A stretch of DNA of 64,000 nucleotides from Chitinophagaceae bacterium (GTDB lineage Bacteria; Bacteroidota; Bacteroidia; Chitinophagales; Chitinophagaceae). Positions 7,622 to 16,387 of the stretch are shown piece by piece; positions within the stretch are counted from its first letter, which is position 1; the number at the start of each line of letters is the position of its first letter. A model generated the notes under the pieces. That model saw only the letters and a program-made list of their open reading frames with translations, did no database searches and was not told the origin of the DNA. Made by a program: the position numbers and the translations under genes. The DNA is taken from positions 372,001 to 436,000 of the forward strand of contig JAHBTK010000003.1 of assembly GCA_019638625.1 (NCBI GenBank), given 5' to 3'.

Positions 7622-9113
7622 AATATTCCGCCCATACCTGTGCTGCTTTTATGGCCCTTGCCCAGTCTTTTGCCAGCTTATTGCGGGTTACTTCGGGCAT
7701 TTGGGGGGAGAACGCCCTGTTCACCTTCCATTGAGAGTGAATTTCTTCGGTATCCTTCCAGTAACCCACTGCCAGTCCGGCCAGGTAGGCCGCGCCGAGA
7801 GCGGTGGTTTCTGTTATTTCGGGACGAATCACCCGGGTATTCAGCATATCGCTCTGGAACTGCATCAGCAAATCATTGGCGGTAGCACCACCGTCCACTC
7901 TTAGTTCCGTGATGTCTATCCCCGCATCTGCCTGCATGGCTTTTAATACGTCCATGGTCTGGTAGGCAATGCTTTCAATCGAGGCCCTGGCAATATGCGC
8001 AGCCGTTGTTCCACGGGTCATCCCTACCATTGTGCCGCGTACATGCTGGTTCCAGTAAGGAGCGCCCAGGCCGGCAAAAGCGGGAACAAAGTACACGCCG
8101 TCATTATCCCCGGCTTTCAATGCCAATGCTTCCACTTCCGAAGATGATTTTATGATGCCAAGACCATCCCGCAGCCACTGTACCACGGCTCCGGCAATAA
8201 ACACACTGCCTTCCAGCGCGTAATGGGTAATACCGTTCAGCTTCCAGGCAATGGTCGTCAGCAGGTTATTTTGAGAGGGAACGGCTTTTTCCCCGGTATT
8301 CATCAGCATAAAGCAACCGGTGCCATAGGTATTTTTTATCATCCCCGGCCGGGTACACATCTGCCCGAACAGGGCCGATTGCTGGTCTCCCGCCAGGGAA
8401 GCGATGGGTATATTATATGCTGAAATGATGTTCTGGGTTTCACCATATACTTCACTGTTGCTCCGTACCTGGGGCAGCATGTTGCCTGGTATGTCAAACA
8501 ATCGCTCCAGTTCGCCGTCCCACTGTCCGGTGTGGATGTTCAGCAGCATGGTGCGGGAAGCATTGGAGACATCCGTAGCATGTACCTTCCCTTTTGTGAG
8601 ATTCCAGAGCAGCCAGGTGTCAATAGTGCCAAAACAAAGTTCCCCGTTCTGCGCTTTTTTGCGGGCGCCTTCCACGTTGTCCAGTATCCATTTTACCTTG
8701 GTAGCGGAGAAATAGGCATCTATCACCAGCCCGGTTTTTTCCTGTATTAGACTGCCCTTACCTTCTTTTTTCAGGGAATCGCAATAGGCCGCGGTCCGGC
8801 GGTCCTGCCACACAATAGCATTATAGATGGGCTTGCCGGTAGCACGCTCCCATACCACGGTCGTTTCCCTTTGATTGGTAATACCGATTGCCGCGATATT
8901 TTCTGCCGAAAGCCCGGCTTTTGATATGGCTTCTGCCGCTACCCCCAGTTGCGTGCTCCATATTTCGTTGGGATCATGCTCTACCCATCCCGGTTTCGGA
9001 AATATCTGCCGGAATTCCTTTTGAGCTGTACAAATAGCCGTACCCTGCTTATCGAAAATGATGGCTCTTGAACTGGTAGTACCCTGGTCGAGGGCAAGAA
9101 TATATTTTGACAT
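7620..9113 (-). CDS. glpK: Glycerol kinase
   Basis: The start is the ATG giving [20 protein letters not shown], the standard glycerol kinase opening; the longer frame adds 15 residues with no homology. Further GlpK markers are [38 protein letters not shown] and the FGGY C-terminal ATP-binding region ([19 protein letters not shown]). The 497-residue enzyme phosphorylates glycerol to sn-glycerol 3-phosphate in the cytoplasm. No glpF transporter or glpD dehydrogenase is adjacent. It is transcribed alone, divergent from the Nfu gene. Confidence 0.96.
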   Translation of the reverse strand: MSKYILALDQGTTSSRAIIFDKQGTAICTAQKEFRQIFPKPGWVEHDPNEIWSTQLGVAAEAISKAGLSAENIAAIGITNQRETTVVWERATGKPIYNAIVWQDRRTAAYCDSLKKEGKGSLIQEKTGLVIDAYFSATKVKWILDNVEGARKKAQNGELCFGTIDTWLLWNLTKGKVHATDVSNASRTMLLNIHTGQWDGELERLFDIPGNMLPQVRSNSEVYGETQNIISAYNIPIASLAGDQQSALFGQMCTRPGMIKNTYGTGCFMLMNTGEKAVPSQNNLLTTIAWKLNGITHYALEGSVFIAGAVVQWLRDGLGIIKSSSEVEALALKAGDNDGVYFVPAFAGLGAPYWNQHVRGTMVGMTRGTTAAHIARASIESIAYQTMDVLKAMQADAGIDITELRVDGGATANDLLMQFQSDMLNTRVIRPEITETTALGAAYLAGLAVGYWKDTEEIHSQWKVNRAFSPQMPEVTRNKLAKDWARAIKAAQVWAEY

Positions 9114-9205
9114 CCGTAATCCTTTTGGATGAAGATACATATAATATGACATAGCCATTACAGTTAAACTCCAGGCAACCCTGGTGATACCATCCCGGTT
9201 TTATG

Positions 9206-9213
9206 TATCTTTG
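9206..9213 (+). promoter_or_regulatory. -7 promoter box TATCTTTG for the Nfu gene
   Basis: TATCTTTG matches the Bacteroidota TAnnTTTG consensus and lies 22 bp before the Nfu start. No clear -33 TTTG is seen at the usual spacing. Confidence 0.55.
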
Positions 9214-9235
9214 CAGTATAAATTTATAGTGTAAT

Positions 9236-9832
9236 ATGATAAGGACAGGTAATCCGGTTATAAGTATCTATACAGAGATGACACCTAACCCGGAAACAAT
9301 GAAATTCGTGGCAAATAAGCTGTTATACCCCGGTAAAAGTATTGATTTCCCGGATGTTGACGCAGCCAAACCTTCACCCCTGGCACAGGAGCTTTTCGGG
9401 TATCCTTTTATAAAGGCGGTATTTATTGCCAGCAATTTTGTGACGCTCACAAAAACCAGTGAAACAGAATGGCAGGATGTCATTCCTGCGATCCGCCAGT
9501 TTTTGAAGGACTACCTGGAGGAAGGAAAACAGGTGATCAACGAGGAGGAAGTGATTACCATCAAGCCGGAGGCATCCAATGCTATCAGTGCGGATGATGA
9601 CGATGTGGTAAAACGTATTAAAGAAATACTGGATAACTATGTGAAGCCTGCCGTTGAAATGGACGGAGGCGCCATTCAATTCAAAAGCTATGATGACGGG
9701 GTGGTTAACCTGATGCTGCAAGGCTCCTGCTCCGGCTGCCCATCCTCTATGATTACCTTAAAAAGTGGGATTGAAGGAATGATGAAGAGAATGATCCCGG
9801 AAGTAAAAGAGGTGGTTGCTGAGGCGGAATAA
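9236..9832 (+). CDS. NifU/Nfu-type iron-sulfur cluster scaffold protein
   Basis: 198 residues in two domains. Residues ~9-95 are the Nfu N-terminal domain (MTPNPETMKFVANK at 15-28). Residues ~120-195 are the NifU C-terminal domain, with the cluster-binding pair C165 and C168 in GSCSGCPSS. Proteins of this layout assemble a [4Fe-4S] cluster on the CxxC motif and deliver it to apo-enzymes in the cytoplasm. The gene stands alone between its own -7 box and a terminator-like hairpin. Confidence 0.93.
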   Translation: MIRTGNPVISIYTEMTPNPETMKFVANKLLYPGKSIDFPDVDAAKPSPLAQELFGYPFIKAVFIASNFVTLTKTSETEWQDVIPAIRQFLKDYLEEGKQVINEEEVITIKPEASNAISADDDDVVKRIKEILDNYVKPAVEMDGGAIQFKSYDDGVVNLMLQGSCSGCPSSMITLKSGIEGMMKRMIPEVKEVVAEAE

Positions 9833-9857
9833 AATAGTATTTATTCGATTTTTTGAG

Positions 9858-9885
9858 AAGGGTGTCGCTGGCACCCTTTCTTATT
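9858..9885 (+). terminator. Terminator hairpin after the Nfu gene
   Basis: AAGGGTG (9858-9864) pairs with CACCCTT (9872-9878) around a 7-nt loop and is followed by TCTTATT. The U-tract is interrupted, so strength is moderate. Confidence 0.55.
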
Positions 9886-9961
9886 GCCCCTGCAACCCGT
9901 TTATGCTTATTATCCGGAGTTTCCTGTGTAATCTTCGTTTTAACTAATTTTGGCTCACTGC

Positions 9962-10771
9962 ATGACGCACGGTACCATAGTATATAAACATTCGTCGATT
10001 GAATATTACTCCCGGAAGAAGGGACCGGAACAATTGATTTGTTTTCATGGTTATGGAGAAGAAGCACGGAGTTTTACAGAGCTTTCAGAACACCTGCAGC
10101 ACTACAGCGTTATTGCCATCAACCTGCCATGGCATGGTGAAACAGACTGGAAAGAAGGGTTGAATTTTGGTATTACCGACCTGGAATCGATCCTCCATCT
10201 TATCCCCGGTATCGCAAAACGGTTTTCCCTGGCGGGTTTCAGCATGGGCGGCCGGGTAGCTTTACATCTTTATCAACACCTACCGGAACGTATTAACGAC
10301 CTGATCCTGATAGCGCCCGACGGCCTGAAAATGAATATCTGGTACTGGATGGCAACACAAACATCCGGGGGCAACCGTTTGTTTCATTATTTTATGCAAA
10401 AGCCCCGTTTCTTTTTTACGGTGACCGGCATATTGAAAAAGCTGGGGCTTATAAATGCCGGAGTGTATAATTTCACGCGGCAGTTCCTGCTATTGGAGGA
10501 TGCCCGGAAAAAATTATATACCAGATGGACAACCATGCGTAAGATCCGGCCGGATATATCCAAAGTCAGTACCCTGGTAAAAAAGCATCAAACCCCGGTG
10601 AAACTGATATACGGAAGATATGACCGGGTTATCCGCTATACAACCGGCGAGGCTTTCGTTAAAAAAGCGGGTGCCACCTGCAAGCTTTATATCATACCGG
10701 CAGGGCACAAATTATTACAGCAGAAGAATATAGAAAAGATTGCCGTTTTCATTGAAACCGGTGAGACATAA
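9962..10771 (+). CDS. Alpha/beta hydrolase
   Basis: The fold markers are an oxyanion region ICFHGYGEEARSF, the nucleophile elbow SLAGFSMGGRVALHLY (Ser in GFSMGG) and a late VKLIYGRYDRVI acid strand followed by AGHK with the catalytic His. It is therefore a Ser-Asp-His hydrolase of ~270 residues acting in the cytoplasm (no signal peptide); the substrate is unknown. I prefer the ATG at 9962 over 9950, because the -7-like box TAATTTTG (9945-9952) overlaps the upstream ATG; if that box is used, the mRNA is nearly leaderless. Confidence 0.88.
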   Translation: MTHGTIVYKHSSIEYYSRKKGPEQLICFHGYGEEARSFTELSEHLQHYSVIAINLPWHGETDWKEGLNFGITDLESILHLIPGIAKRFSLAGFSMGGRVALHLYQHLPERINDLILIAPDGLKMNIWYWMATQTSGGNRLFHYFMQKPRFFFTVTGILKKLGLINAGVYNFTRQFLLLEDARKKLYTRWTTMRKIRPDISKVSTLVKKHQTPVKLIYGRYDRVIRYTTGEAFVKKAGATCKLYIIPAGHKLLQQKNIEKIAVFIETGET

Positions 10772-10795
10772 GCGGTGGAACAAAAAGAATATATT

Positions 10796-10916
10796 CTACT
10801 GTTAAGTTAAACGTATTATAGTTTTTCAATAGCCACGAATGTTTATTCGTGCACCTGCCTGCGGCAGGCAGGTTTGTGGCATATTATACGACATTTTAAA
10901 TTTAAAATAGCACTAC
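10796..10916. repeat. Palindromic MITE-like element, copy 1
   Basis: It shares GTTAAGTTAAACGTATTATA, the GCCACGAATG core and ATTTTAAATTTAA with the copy at 46344-46454. The centre contains a nested palindrome of 10-bp arms (ACCTGCCTGC at 10853-10862, GCAGGCAGGT at 10864-10873) that the other copy lacks. The right end overlaps the phoH stop codon (10913-10915). The transcript can fold into a long hairpin and may act as terminator for phoH and the converging hydrolase gene. Confidence 0.75.
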
Positions 10917-11944
10917 TGTTTATCTTCTTCCGGCTTTTGTTGAGATTTCACGATTTTTTTAGGTTCCCTGGGCAACTGGTTTTCCTGTTGCCTTTCGAAA
11001 TCCCGGTCATAAGCCTTGATGATGGCTTTTACCAGCCGGTGCCTTACCACATCATCTTCATCCAGTTCGATATGTGTAATACCATCAATATTCTTCAGTA
11101 TCCGGGTGGCCTTTTCCAACCCGCTGGATTGATGTTTGGGCAGGTCTACCTGCGTCAGGTCTCCTGTAATGATCGCCTTGGCATTGGCGCCTATACGGGT
11201 AAGAAACATTTTTATCTGCAGGTCGGTTGCATTCTGCGCCTCATCCAGGATGATAAACGCATTGTCCAGTGTACGCCCGCGCATATACGCCAACGGGGCA
11301 ATTTCTATTACCCGCGTACTCATATAATAACCCAGCTTATCAGCCGGGATCATATCGTCCAGTGCATCGTATAGCGGACGCAGATAAGGGTCTATCTTTT
11401 CTTTAAGATCTCCCGGTAAAAAACCGAGGCTCTCTCCTGCTTCTACTGCCGGCCGGGTAAGAATGATCTTTTTCACCGACTTATTTTTCAATGCACGCAC
11501 CGCCAGGGCCACTGCTGTATAGGTTTTACCGGTACCGGCCGGACCGATGGCAAACACAATATCATTTTTATCGGCTGCCGCCACCAGCTTTTTCTGATTG
11601 GCAGTACGCGCCCTTACACTTTTACCATTCGGCCCAAATACCAATACTTCGTTGGGATTACGTTCCACGAAGTTGTCTATCACTTCCGCGTCATCCCCTC
11701 CAAGTATTTGTTCAAAATAGTTCTCACTCACATGCCCGTTCCTTTCCAGGTACTGCACCAGTAATTCTATTTTTTCCCTGGCATTCTCTATCTGTTCATG
11801 AGAACCACTCAGCTTTAACTGGGTGCCGCGGCTTAAAATTTTTAAAAGGGGGAACTTTTTTTTCAGCAGGTCTAACTTTCCATTGTTAACACCAAAAAAC
11901 TCAATAGGGTTAACGGTTTCCAGGTTAATGATAGTTTCTGTCAA
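10913..11944 (-). CDS. phoH: PhoH-like ATPase
   Basis: 343 residues. The Walker A motif GPAGTGKT and the diagnostic PhoH block that follows (ILTRPAVEAGESLGFLPGD, then KIDPYLRPLYDAL) are present, with Walker B FIILDEAQNA and an N-terminal KH-like region (residues ~35-75). PhoH proteins are cytoplasmic ATPases linked to RNA metabolism; the precise substrate is unsettled. The C-terminal tail is charged and low in complexity. The gene ends inside the terminus of a palindromic repeat, so its last codons may derive from the element. A probable -7 box lies upstream at 12008-12015. Confidence 0.93.
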   Translation of the reverse strand: MTETIINLETVNPIEFFGVNNGKLDLLKKKFPLLKILSRGTQLKLSGSHEQIENAREKIELLVQYLERNGHVSENYFEQILGGDDAEVIDNFVERNPNEVLVFGPNGKSVRARTANQKKLVAAADKNDIVFAIGPAGTGKTYTAVALAVRALKNKSVKKIILTRPAVEAGESLGFLPGDLKEKIDPYLRPLYDALDDMIPADKLGYYMSTRVIEIAPLAYMRGRTLDNAFIILDEAQNATDLQIKMFLTRIGANAKAIITGDLTQVDLPKHQSSGLEKATRILKNIDGITHIELDEDDVVRHRLVKAIIKAYDRDFERQQENQLPREPKKIVKSQQKPEEDKQ

Positions 11945-12007
11945 ATCCTTCAGGTTTTATTTTCACAATAGCGACCGGTTTTCATAGCAGCACATGGGTC
12001 GCTCATC

Positions 12008-12015
12008 CAAATTTA
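12008..12015 (-). promoter_or_regulatory. -7 promoter box TAAATTTG for phoH
   Basis: On the minus strand TAAATTTG matches TAnnTTTG and would give a leader of about 60 nt before phoH. Confidence 0.45.
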
Positions 12016-12115
12016 AGAATTGGGACGCATACTTCCATATATATAGTTATCAACACCATGTGAAAAGCCTTAACAGGAACCAGGGCTGCTAAACAGGTAC
12101 GGAACCGAATAAAGC

Positions 12116-12173
12116 CCCCTCTCCTGTATTCCTGCCCCCGGCAACAACAGTGCCGGCAGGCAAAGGAGAGGGG
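12116..12173. other. Strong orphan hairpin between divergent phoH and RRM promoters
   Basis: CCCCTCTCCT (12116-12125) pairs perfectly with AGGAGAGGGG (12164-12173). An inner stem is formed by CCTG..CCGGCA (from 12131) with TGCCGG-CAGG (12151-12160) around ACAACAG. No coding region ends here and there is no strong U-tract on either strand. It is the main feature of the 425-bp gap 11945-12369 apart from the two promoter boxes and the RRM leader. Confidence 0.6.
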
Positions 12174-12231
12174 TTCGTTTGTAACTTTATGATAAAATCA
12201 AAAATTAGTAGGATAAATGATCGAAAATCCC

Positions 12232-12239
12232 TAACTTTG
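12232..12239 (+). promoter_or_regulatory. -7 promoter box TAACTTTG for the RRM gene, with a long leader
   Basis: TAACTTTG matches TAnnTTTG. The predicted start of transcription leaves a leader of about 125 nt, rich in T-runs, before the ATG at 12370. Confidence 0.55.
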
Positions 12240-12369
12240 CGCGTCAATTTGAGTTCTTACAGTACCGGCAAGTGATATGATTTAATCTGCTACGCAAATT
12301 CTGCTAATAGTTCAGTCTTGTTTACTTCCCTGTTTTCTCAGATTCTTTTTTAATTTAATTTTTTATTGA

Positions 12370-12675
12370 ATGAACATTTATGTTTCAAATTTAAGCTTCA
12401 ATGTAGTTGATGAAGACTTAAAAGCATTTTTCGAAGAGTACGGCGAAGTTTCTTCTGCCAGAGTAATTACTGACAAATACACCGGCCGCAGCCGTGGATT
12501 TGGTTTTGTGGAAATGCCCGACGACGAGCAGGCTAAAAAAGCCATTACTGAGTTGGACAAAGGTGTTGTGGAAGGAAGAGCTATCACCGTTACTGAAGCT
12601 AAGCCTCGTGAAGAGCGCAGCAACAACGGAGGCAACAGGCGTTCTTTTGCCGGTAGCAGCCGCAGCCGCTATTAA
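12370..12675 (+). CDS. RRM-type RNA-binding protein
   Basis: 101 residues forming a single RNA recognition motif. RNP2 is IYVSNL at residues 2-7 and RNP1 is RGFGFVEM near 43-50, each with the aromatic residues that stack on RNA bases. The tail is Gly/Asn/Ser/Arg rich (SNNGGNRRSFAGSSRSRY). Such proteins are common in Bacteroidota and cyanobacteria; by analogy they bind single-stranded RNA in the cytoplasm and may act as RNA chaperones in cold or other stress. The gene has its own promoter, a long leader and a terminator. A paralogue lies at 27584-27853. Confidence 0.93.
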   Translation: MNIYVSNLSFNVVDEDLKAFFEEYGEVSSARVITDKYTGRSRGFGFVEMPDDEQAKKAITELDKGVVEGRAITVTEAKPREERSNNGGNRRSFAGSSRSRY

Positions 12676-12698
12676 TCAGCGGATCTGACCGTATTTTG

Positions 12699-12728
12699 AG
12701 AGGGCAGCCCTGGTTGCCCTCTTTTTTG
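12699..12728 (+). terminator. Rho-independent terminator after the RRM gene
   Basis: AGAGGGCA (12699-12706) pairs with TGCCCTCT (12715-12722) and is followed by an uninterrupted T-run to 12727. A textbook terminator. Confidence 0.9.
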
Positions 12729-12752
12729 TGGACTTACTTCCCGGTTTTGGCG

Positions 12753-12760
12753 TATATTTG
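12753..12760 (+). promoter_or_regulatory. -7 promoter box TATATTTG for serC
   Basis: TATATTTG matches TAnnTTTG and lies 80 bp before the serC start. A TTTG at 12725-12728 could serve as the -33 element, though its 24-bp spacing is longer than usual. Confidence 0.55.
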
Positions 12761-12840
12761 CCGTCCTCAACGATCGAGTCCTGTTCGACTATGTCATCAG
12801 GAGGCCATGTATTGGGTTAAATAATCTTAACAATCCAACA

Positions 12841-13908
12841 ATGACACACAATTTTAACGCCGGCCCCAGCATTTTACCCCGGCAGGTGTTTGAACAGGCG
12901 AGCCAGGCAATTGTCAACTTCAACGATACAGGGCTTTCCATACTGGAGATTGGTCACAGAACCCCACTTTTCCAGGCGGTGCTGGATGAAGCGGTAACCC
13001 TGGTAAAGGAGCTGATGAAGTTGGACAAAGCGCATGAGGTGCTGTTCCTTCATGGTGGCGCCACCACCCAGTTCTTCCAGGTGCCTATGAACCTGCTGAA
13101 CGAAACAGAGACAGCCGCCTACCTCGATTGTGGGGTATGGGGCAGCAAACCGATAAAAGAAGCCAGGCAATTTGGAAACGTGAATGTAGTTGCCAGTTCC
13201 AAAGACAAAAATTATACTTATATCCCCAGGGATTTTGCCATCCCCGAAAACTCAAAATATTTTCATTACACCACCAACAACACTATTGAAGGAACACAGA
13301 TGCATTTTGTTCCTGAAACCAATGTACCCCTAGTGGCGGACATGAGCAGCGATATCCTGAGCCGGGAGATGGATTTTAACCGTTTTGCGCTGATATACGC
13401 GGGCGCCCAGAAAAACATAGGCGCCGCCGGTGTGAATATGGTGGTAGTGAACCCGGAAATCCTTGGAACAGTAACACGGCAGATACCCTCGATGATGGAC
13501 TACCGGAAACATATCGAAAACGGCTCCATGCTGAATACACCGCCGGTGTTTGCCATTTATGTGTGCATGCTTACGCTGCGCTGGTTAAAGGAGCAGGGCG
13601 GAGTGACCGCTATAGAAAAAATAAATGATCAGAAAGCAGCGCTCCTATACGATACGCTGGACAGTATTCCTGTATTCAAACCTACCGTTAATAAGGAAGA
13701 CAGGAGTAAAATGAATGTTGTTTTTGTAATGGAAGATCCGCAACTGGAGAAGGAATTTCTCGATTTATGTAAAAAAGAAGGAATGATTGGTGTAAAAGGA
13801 CACAGAAGTGTAGGTGGATTCAGGGTATCCCTGTATAATGCGCTGCCTTTGAGCAGCGTGCAGGTGCTTACCGGAGTGATGAAACATTTTGCATTAAAAC
13901 ATGCCTAA
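12841..13908 (+). CDS. serC: Phosphoserine aminotransferase
   Basis: 355 residues. The opening HNFNAGPSILPRQVFEQA is diagnostic for SerC. Other hallmarks are ILEIGHRTPLFQ, LFLHGGATTQFFQVPMNL, the PLP-lysine segment FALIYAGAQKNIGAAG (Lys in AQKN) and the C-terminal GHRSVGGFRVSLYNA. The enzyme converts 3-phosphohydroxypyruvate to phosphoserine using glutamate, in cytoplasmic serine biosynthesis; it can also act in PLP synthesis. The DUF1015 gene follows 20 bp downstream and is very likely cotranscribed. serA is not in the window. Confidence 0.97.
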   Translation: MTHNFNAGPSILPRQVFEQASQAIVNFNDTGLSILEIGHRTPLFQAVLDEAVTLVKELMKLDKAHEVLFLHGGATTQFFQVPMNLLNETETAAYLDCGVWGSKPIKEARQFGNVNVVASSKDKNYTYIPRDFAIPENSKYFHYTTNNTIEGTQMHFVPETNVPLVADMSSDILSREMDFNRFALIYAGAQKNIGAAGVNMVVVNPEILGTVTRQIPSMMDYRKHIENGSMLNTPPVFAIYVCMLTLRWLKEQGGVTAIEKINDQKAALLYDTLDSIPVFKPTVNKEDRSKMNVVFVMEDPQLEKEFLDLCKKEGMIGVKGHRSVGGFRVSLYNALPLSSVQVLTGVMKHFALKHA

Positions 13909-13928
13909 AAAATATCCTGATAAATACA

Positions 13929-15158
13929 ATGGCCAATATATCCCCGTTCAATGCTTTGCGCCCCCAGGCTCAATATGCCAAACAGGTGGCATCCAAACCA
14001 TATGATGTGCTGAATAGCAAGGAAGCGAAGGAAGAAGCCAGGGGCAACCCCTACTCCTTCCTGCATATTACCAAGTCAGAGATAGACTTACCGGAGGATG
14101 TTGACATTCATACGGCAGAAGTGTATGAAAAAGCAAAGGACAACCTGAAAGCATTTATCCAGAGGGAAGTGCTGTTTACTGAAAATAAAGCCTGCTATTA
14201 TATCTACAGGCTGGTAATGAACGGAAAAGCCCAGACGGGGCTTGTATGTGCTTCTTCAATTGATGATTACGAGCACAATGTGATAAAAAAGCATGAATTT
14301 ACACGCCCTGAAAAAGAGCAGGACCGTATTAATCATATTACCATCACCGGCGCCCAAACCGGCAATGTTTTTCTCGCCTACAAAAATGTGCCGAAGATAG
14401 ATGAGATAATAGAAAAGTGGCAACACGATAAATCTCCCGTTTATGACTTTGTTGCCGATGATAACATCAGCCACACCGTGTGGGTAATCACAGATGATAA
14501 ATTAATAGAAACCATTACCGCTCTTTTTGAAGAGAAAGTGGAGGCTACTTATATTGCCGACGGGCATCACCGTGCTGCCAGTGCGGCAAAAGTGAGGCAG
14601 GCCGCAAAAAGTAAAAGCTCCGGTTATTTCCTGACGACTTTGTTTCCGGCTTCCCAACTACATATTATGGACTACAACCGCCTGGTAAAAGACCTGAATG
14701 GGTTGAGTGAGGAAGCTTTTCTGCAGCAGGCGCAGGAACATTTTGAAATAGAGAAAGTAAAGAAAGCATATGCCCCCGAAGCACTGCATACATTTGGGAT
14801 GTACCTGAACAGGCAGTGGTACAAACTTACCGCAAAACCGGGCACCTATGCGGAAGACCCGGTAGGCATACTGGATGTAACTATTCTGCAAAATAACCTG
14901 CTTGGCAAACTTTTAGGTATACAGGACCCCCGCACTGACAAACGTATAGATTTTGTTGGCGGTATCCGGGGTTTGTCCGAACTGGAAACAAGAGTGAACA
15001 GCGGAGAGATGAAAATTGCGTTCAGCCTGTACCCGGTGACCATTCAGCAACTGTTTGATATAGCCGACAGTGGGGAAGTGATGCCTCCAAAAAGCACCTG
15101 GTTTGAACCCAAACTAAGGGACGGGCTTCTGACGCACCTTATTTACGAAGTTGAGTAA
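13929..15158 (+). CDS. DUF1015 family protein
   Basis: 409 residues without a signal peptide. The opening ISPFNALRPQAQYAKQVASKPYDVLNSKEA and the internal ADGHHRAASAAKVRQAA motif are typical of DUF1015, a conserved family often linked to serA/serC in Bacteroidota and described in some annotations as a putative HTH or enzyme; no activity is established that I know of. Its position directly behind serC suggests a role linked to serine synthesis. A hairpin (CCCGGGCA at 15159-15166 with TGCCCGGG at 15194-15201) follows the stop but lacks a U-tract. Confidence 0.9.
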   Translation: MANISPFNALRPQAQYAKQVASKPYDVLNSKEAKEEARGNPYSFLHITKSEIDLPEDVDIHTAEVYEKAKDNLKAFIQREVLFTENKACYYIYRLVMNGKAQTGLVCASSIDDYEHNVIKKHEFTRPEKEQDRINHITITGAQTGNVFLAYKNVPKIDEIIEKWQHDKSPVYDFVADDNISHTVWVITDDKLIETITALFEEKVEATYIADGHHRAASAAKVRQAAKSKSSGYFLTTLFPASQLHIMDYNRLVKDLNGLSEEAFLQQAQEHFEIEKVKKAYAPEALHTFGMYLNRQWYKLTAKPGTYAEDPVGILDVTILQNNLLGKLLGIQDPRTDKRIDFVGGIRGLSELETRVNSGEMKIAFSLYPVTIQQLFDIADSGEVMPPKSTWFEPKLRDGLLTHLIYEVE

Positions 15159-15301
15159 CCCGGGCAGGTATTTCTGTCCATGTTTGTATACAATGCCCGG
15201 GGATACAATCTGTTGCAGATCATATTTATGAGGACGCTTTAAAATGACCGGTTTCTATTTTACTGCGCTAAGGAAGCAACGATTATTTTATCTTCGCAGC
15301 C

Positions 15302-16309
15302 ATGGAAAAAAGTGATAGGCAAATTGTCATGAGTGGGATCCGTCCCACCGGTATCCTTCATTTGGGAAGTTATTTCGGAGCACTTCAGAATTATGTAAAA
15401 CTGCAGCATGAATACAACTGTTATTTCATGGTGGCAGACCTGCATTCCCTCACCACACACCCCGATACCCAGATGCTGCGACAAAGCGTATTACATGTCG
15501 TTTCCGAATACCTGGCGTGCGGACTGGATCCGGAAAAGGCGACTTTGTATTGCCAAAGCGCCGTTTTTGAAACCTCTGAGTTATACTTTTACCTGAATAC
15601 GCTTGCCTATAAAGGAGAGCTGGAAAAAACAACCACTTTTAAAGATAAGGCAAGGGCGCAGCCGCAAAATATCAATGCCGCGCTGTTAACCTACCCTGTA
15701 TTACAGGCGGCAGACATCCTGCTGCACAGGGCAAAATATGTACCGGTGGGAAAAGACCAGGAGCAGCACCTGGAGATGGCGCGCAATTTTGCAGCCCGTT
15801 TCAATCACCGGTACGGTGAGATTTTCCCGGAACCCATCGCTTTTAATTTTGGGCAGGAACTCGTAAAAGTACCCAGCCTGGACGGAGCCGGAAAGATGAG
15901 CAAAAGTGAAAACCAGAACGCGACCATATACTTATCTGATAGTGATGAGCTGATCAGGAAAAAAATAAAAAAGGCGAAAACGGATGAGGGTCCCAAAGTG
16001 CCCGATACGCCTATGCCGGACTATATTGAAAATATCTTCCAGTTGCTAAAGCTTACCGGCGCCCTGGAGCTATACGATAAGTTTAAAGCAGACTATAATA
16101 CCTGTATGATCCGATATGGTGATATGAAAAAAGAGCTGGCGGAAGAAATGATCCGGTTTATTGCGCCGATACGCGAAAAAGCCGAAGCAATACGCAACGA
16201 TGAAGGGTATTTACGCGACATACTGGAGGCAGGCGCCGCAAAAGCAGGAAAGAGCGCCCAAGCCACTATGGAACTTGTGAGAAAGGCTGTAGGAGTAAAA
16301 TATTTTTAA
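15302..16309 (+). CDS. trpS: Tryptophanyl-tRNA synthetase
   Basis: 335 residues, the usual length for bacterial TrpRS. The class I signature HIGH appears as GILHLGSYFGAL, and KMSKS as GAGKMSKSENQNATI. The segment GKDQEQHLEMARNFAARFN is the conserved tryptophan/ATP pocket region. It charges tRNA-Trp in the cytoplasm. A near-consensus -7 box (TATCTTCG, 15289-15296) just before the ATG hints at a very short leader. Confidence 0.97.
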   Translation: MEKSDRQIVMSGIRPTGILHLGSYFGALQNYVKLQHEYNCYFMVADLHSLTTHPDTQMLRQSVLHVVSEYLACGLDPEKATLYCQSAVFETSELYFYLNTLAYKGELEKTTTFKDKARAQPQNINAALLTYPVLQAADILLHRAKYVPVGKDQEQHLEMARNFAARFNHRYGEIFPEPIAFNFGQELVKVPSLDGAGKMSKSENQNATIYLSDSDELIRKKIKKAKTDEGPKVPDTPMPDYIENIFQLLKLTGALELYDKFKADYNTCMIRYGDMKKELAEEMIRFIAPIREKAEAIRNDEGYLRDILEAGAAKAGKSAQATMELVRKAVGVKYF

Positions 16310-16387
16310 GAAAAAGGGTTGTATGCAGGGTTTAAAGTTTTAAATTGAACAACTCCTTACAAATAACGGAATAGTAAATTTATTTGA

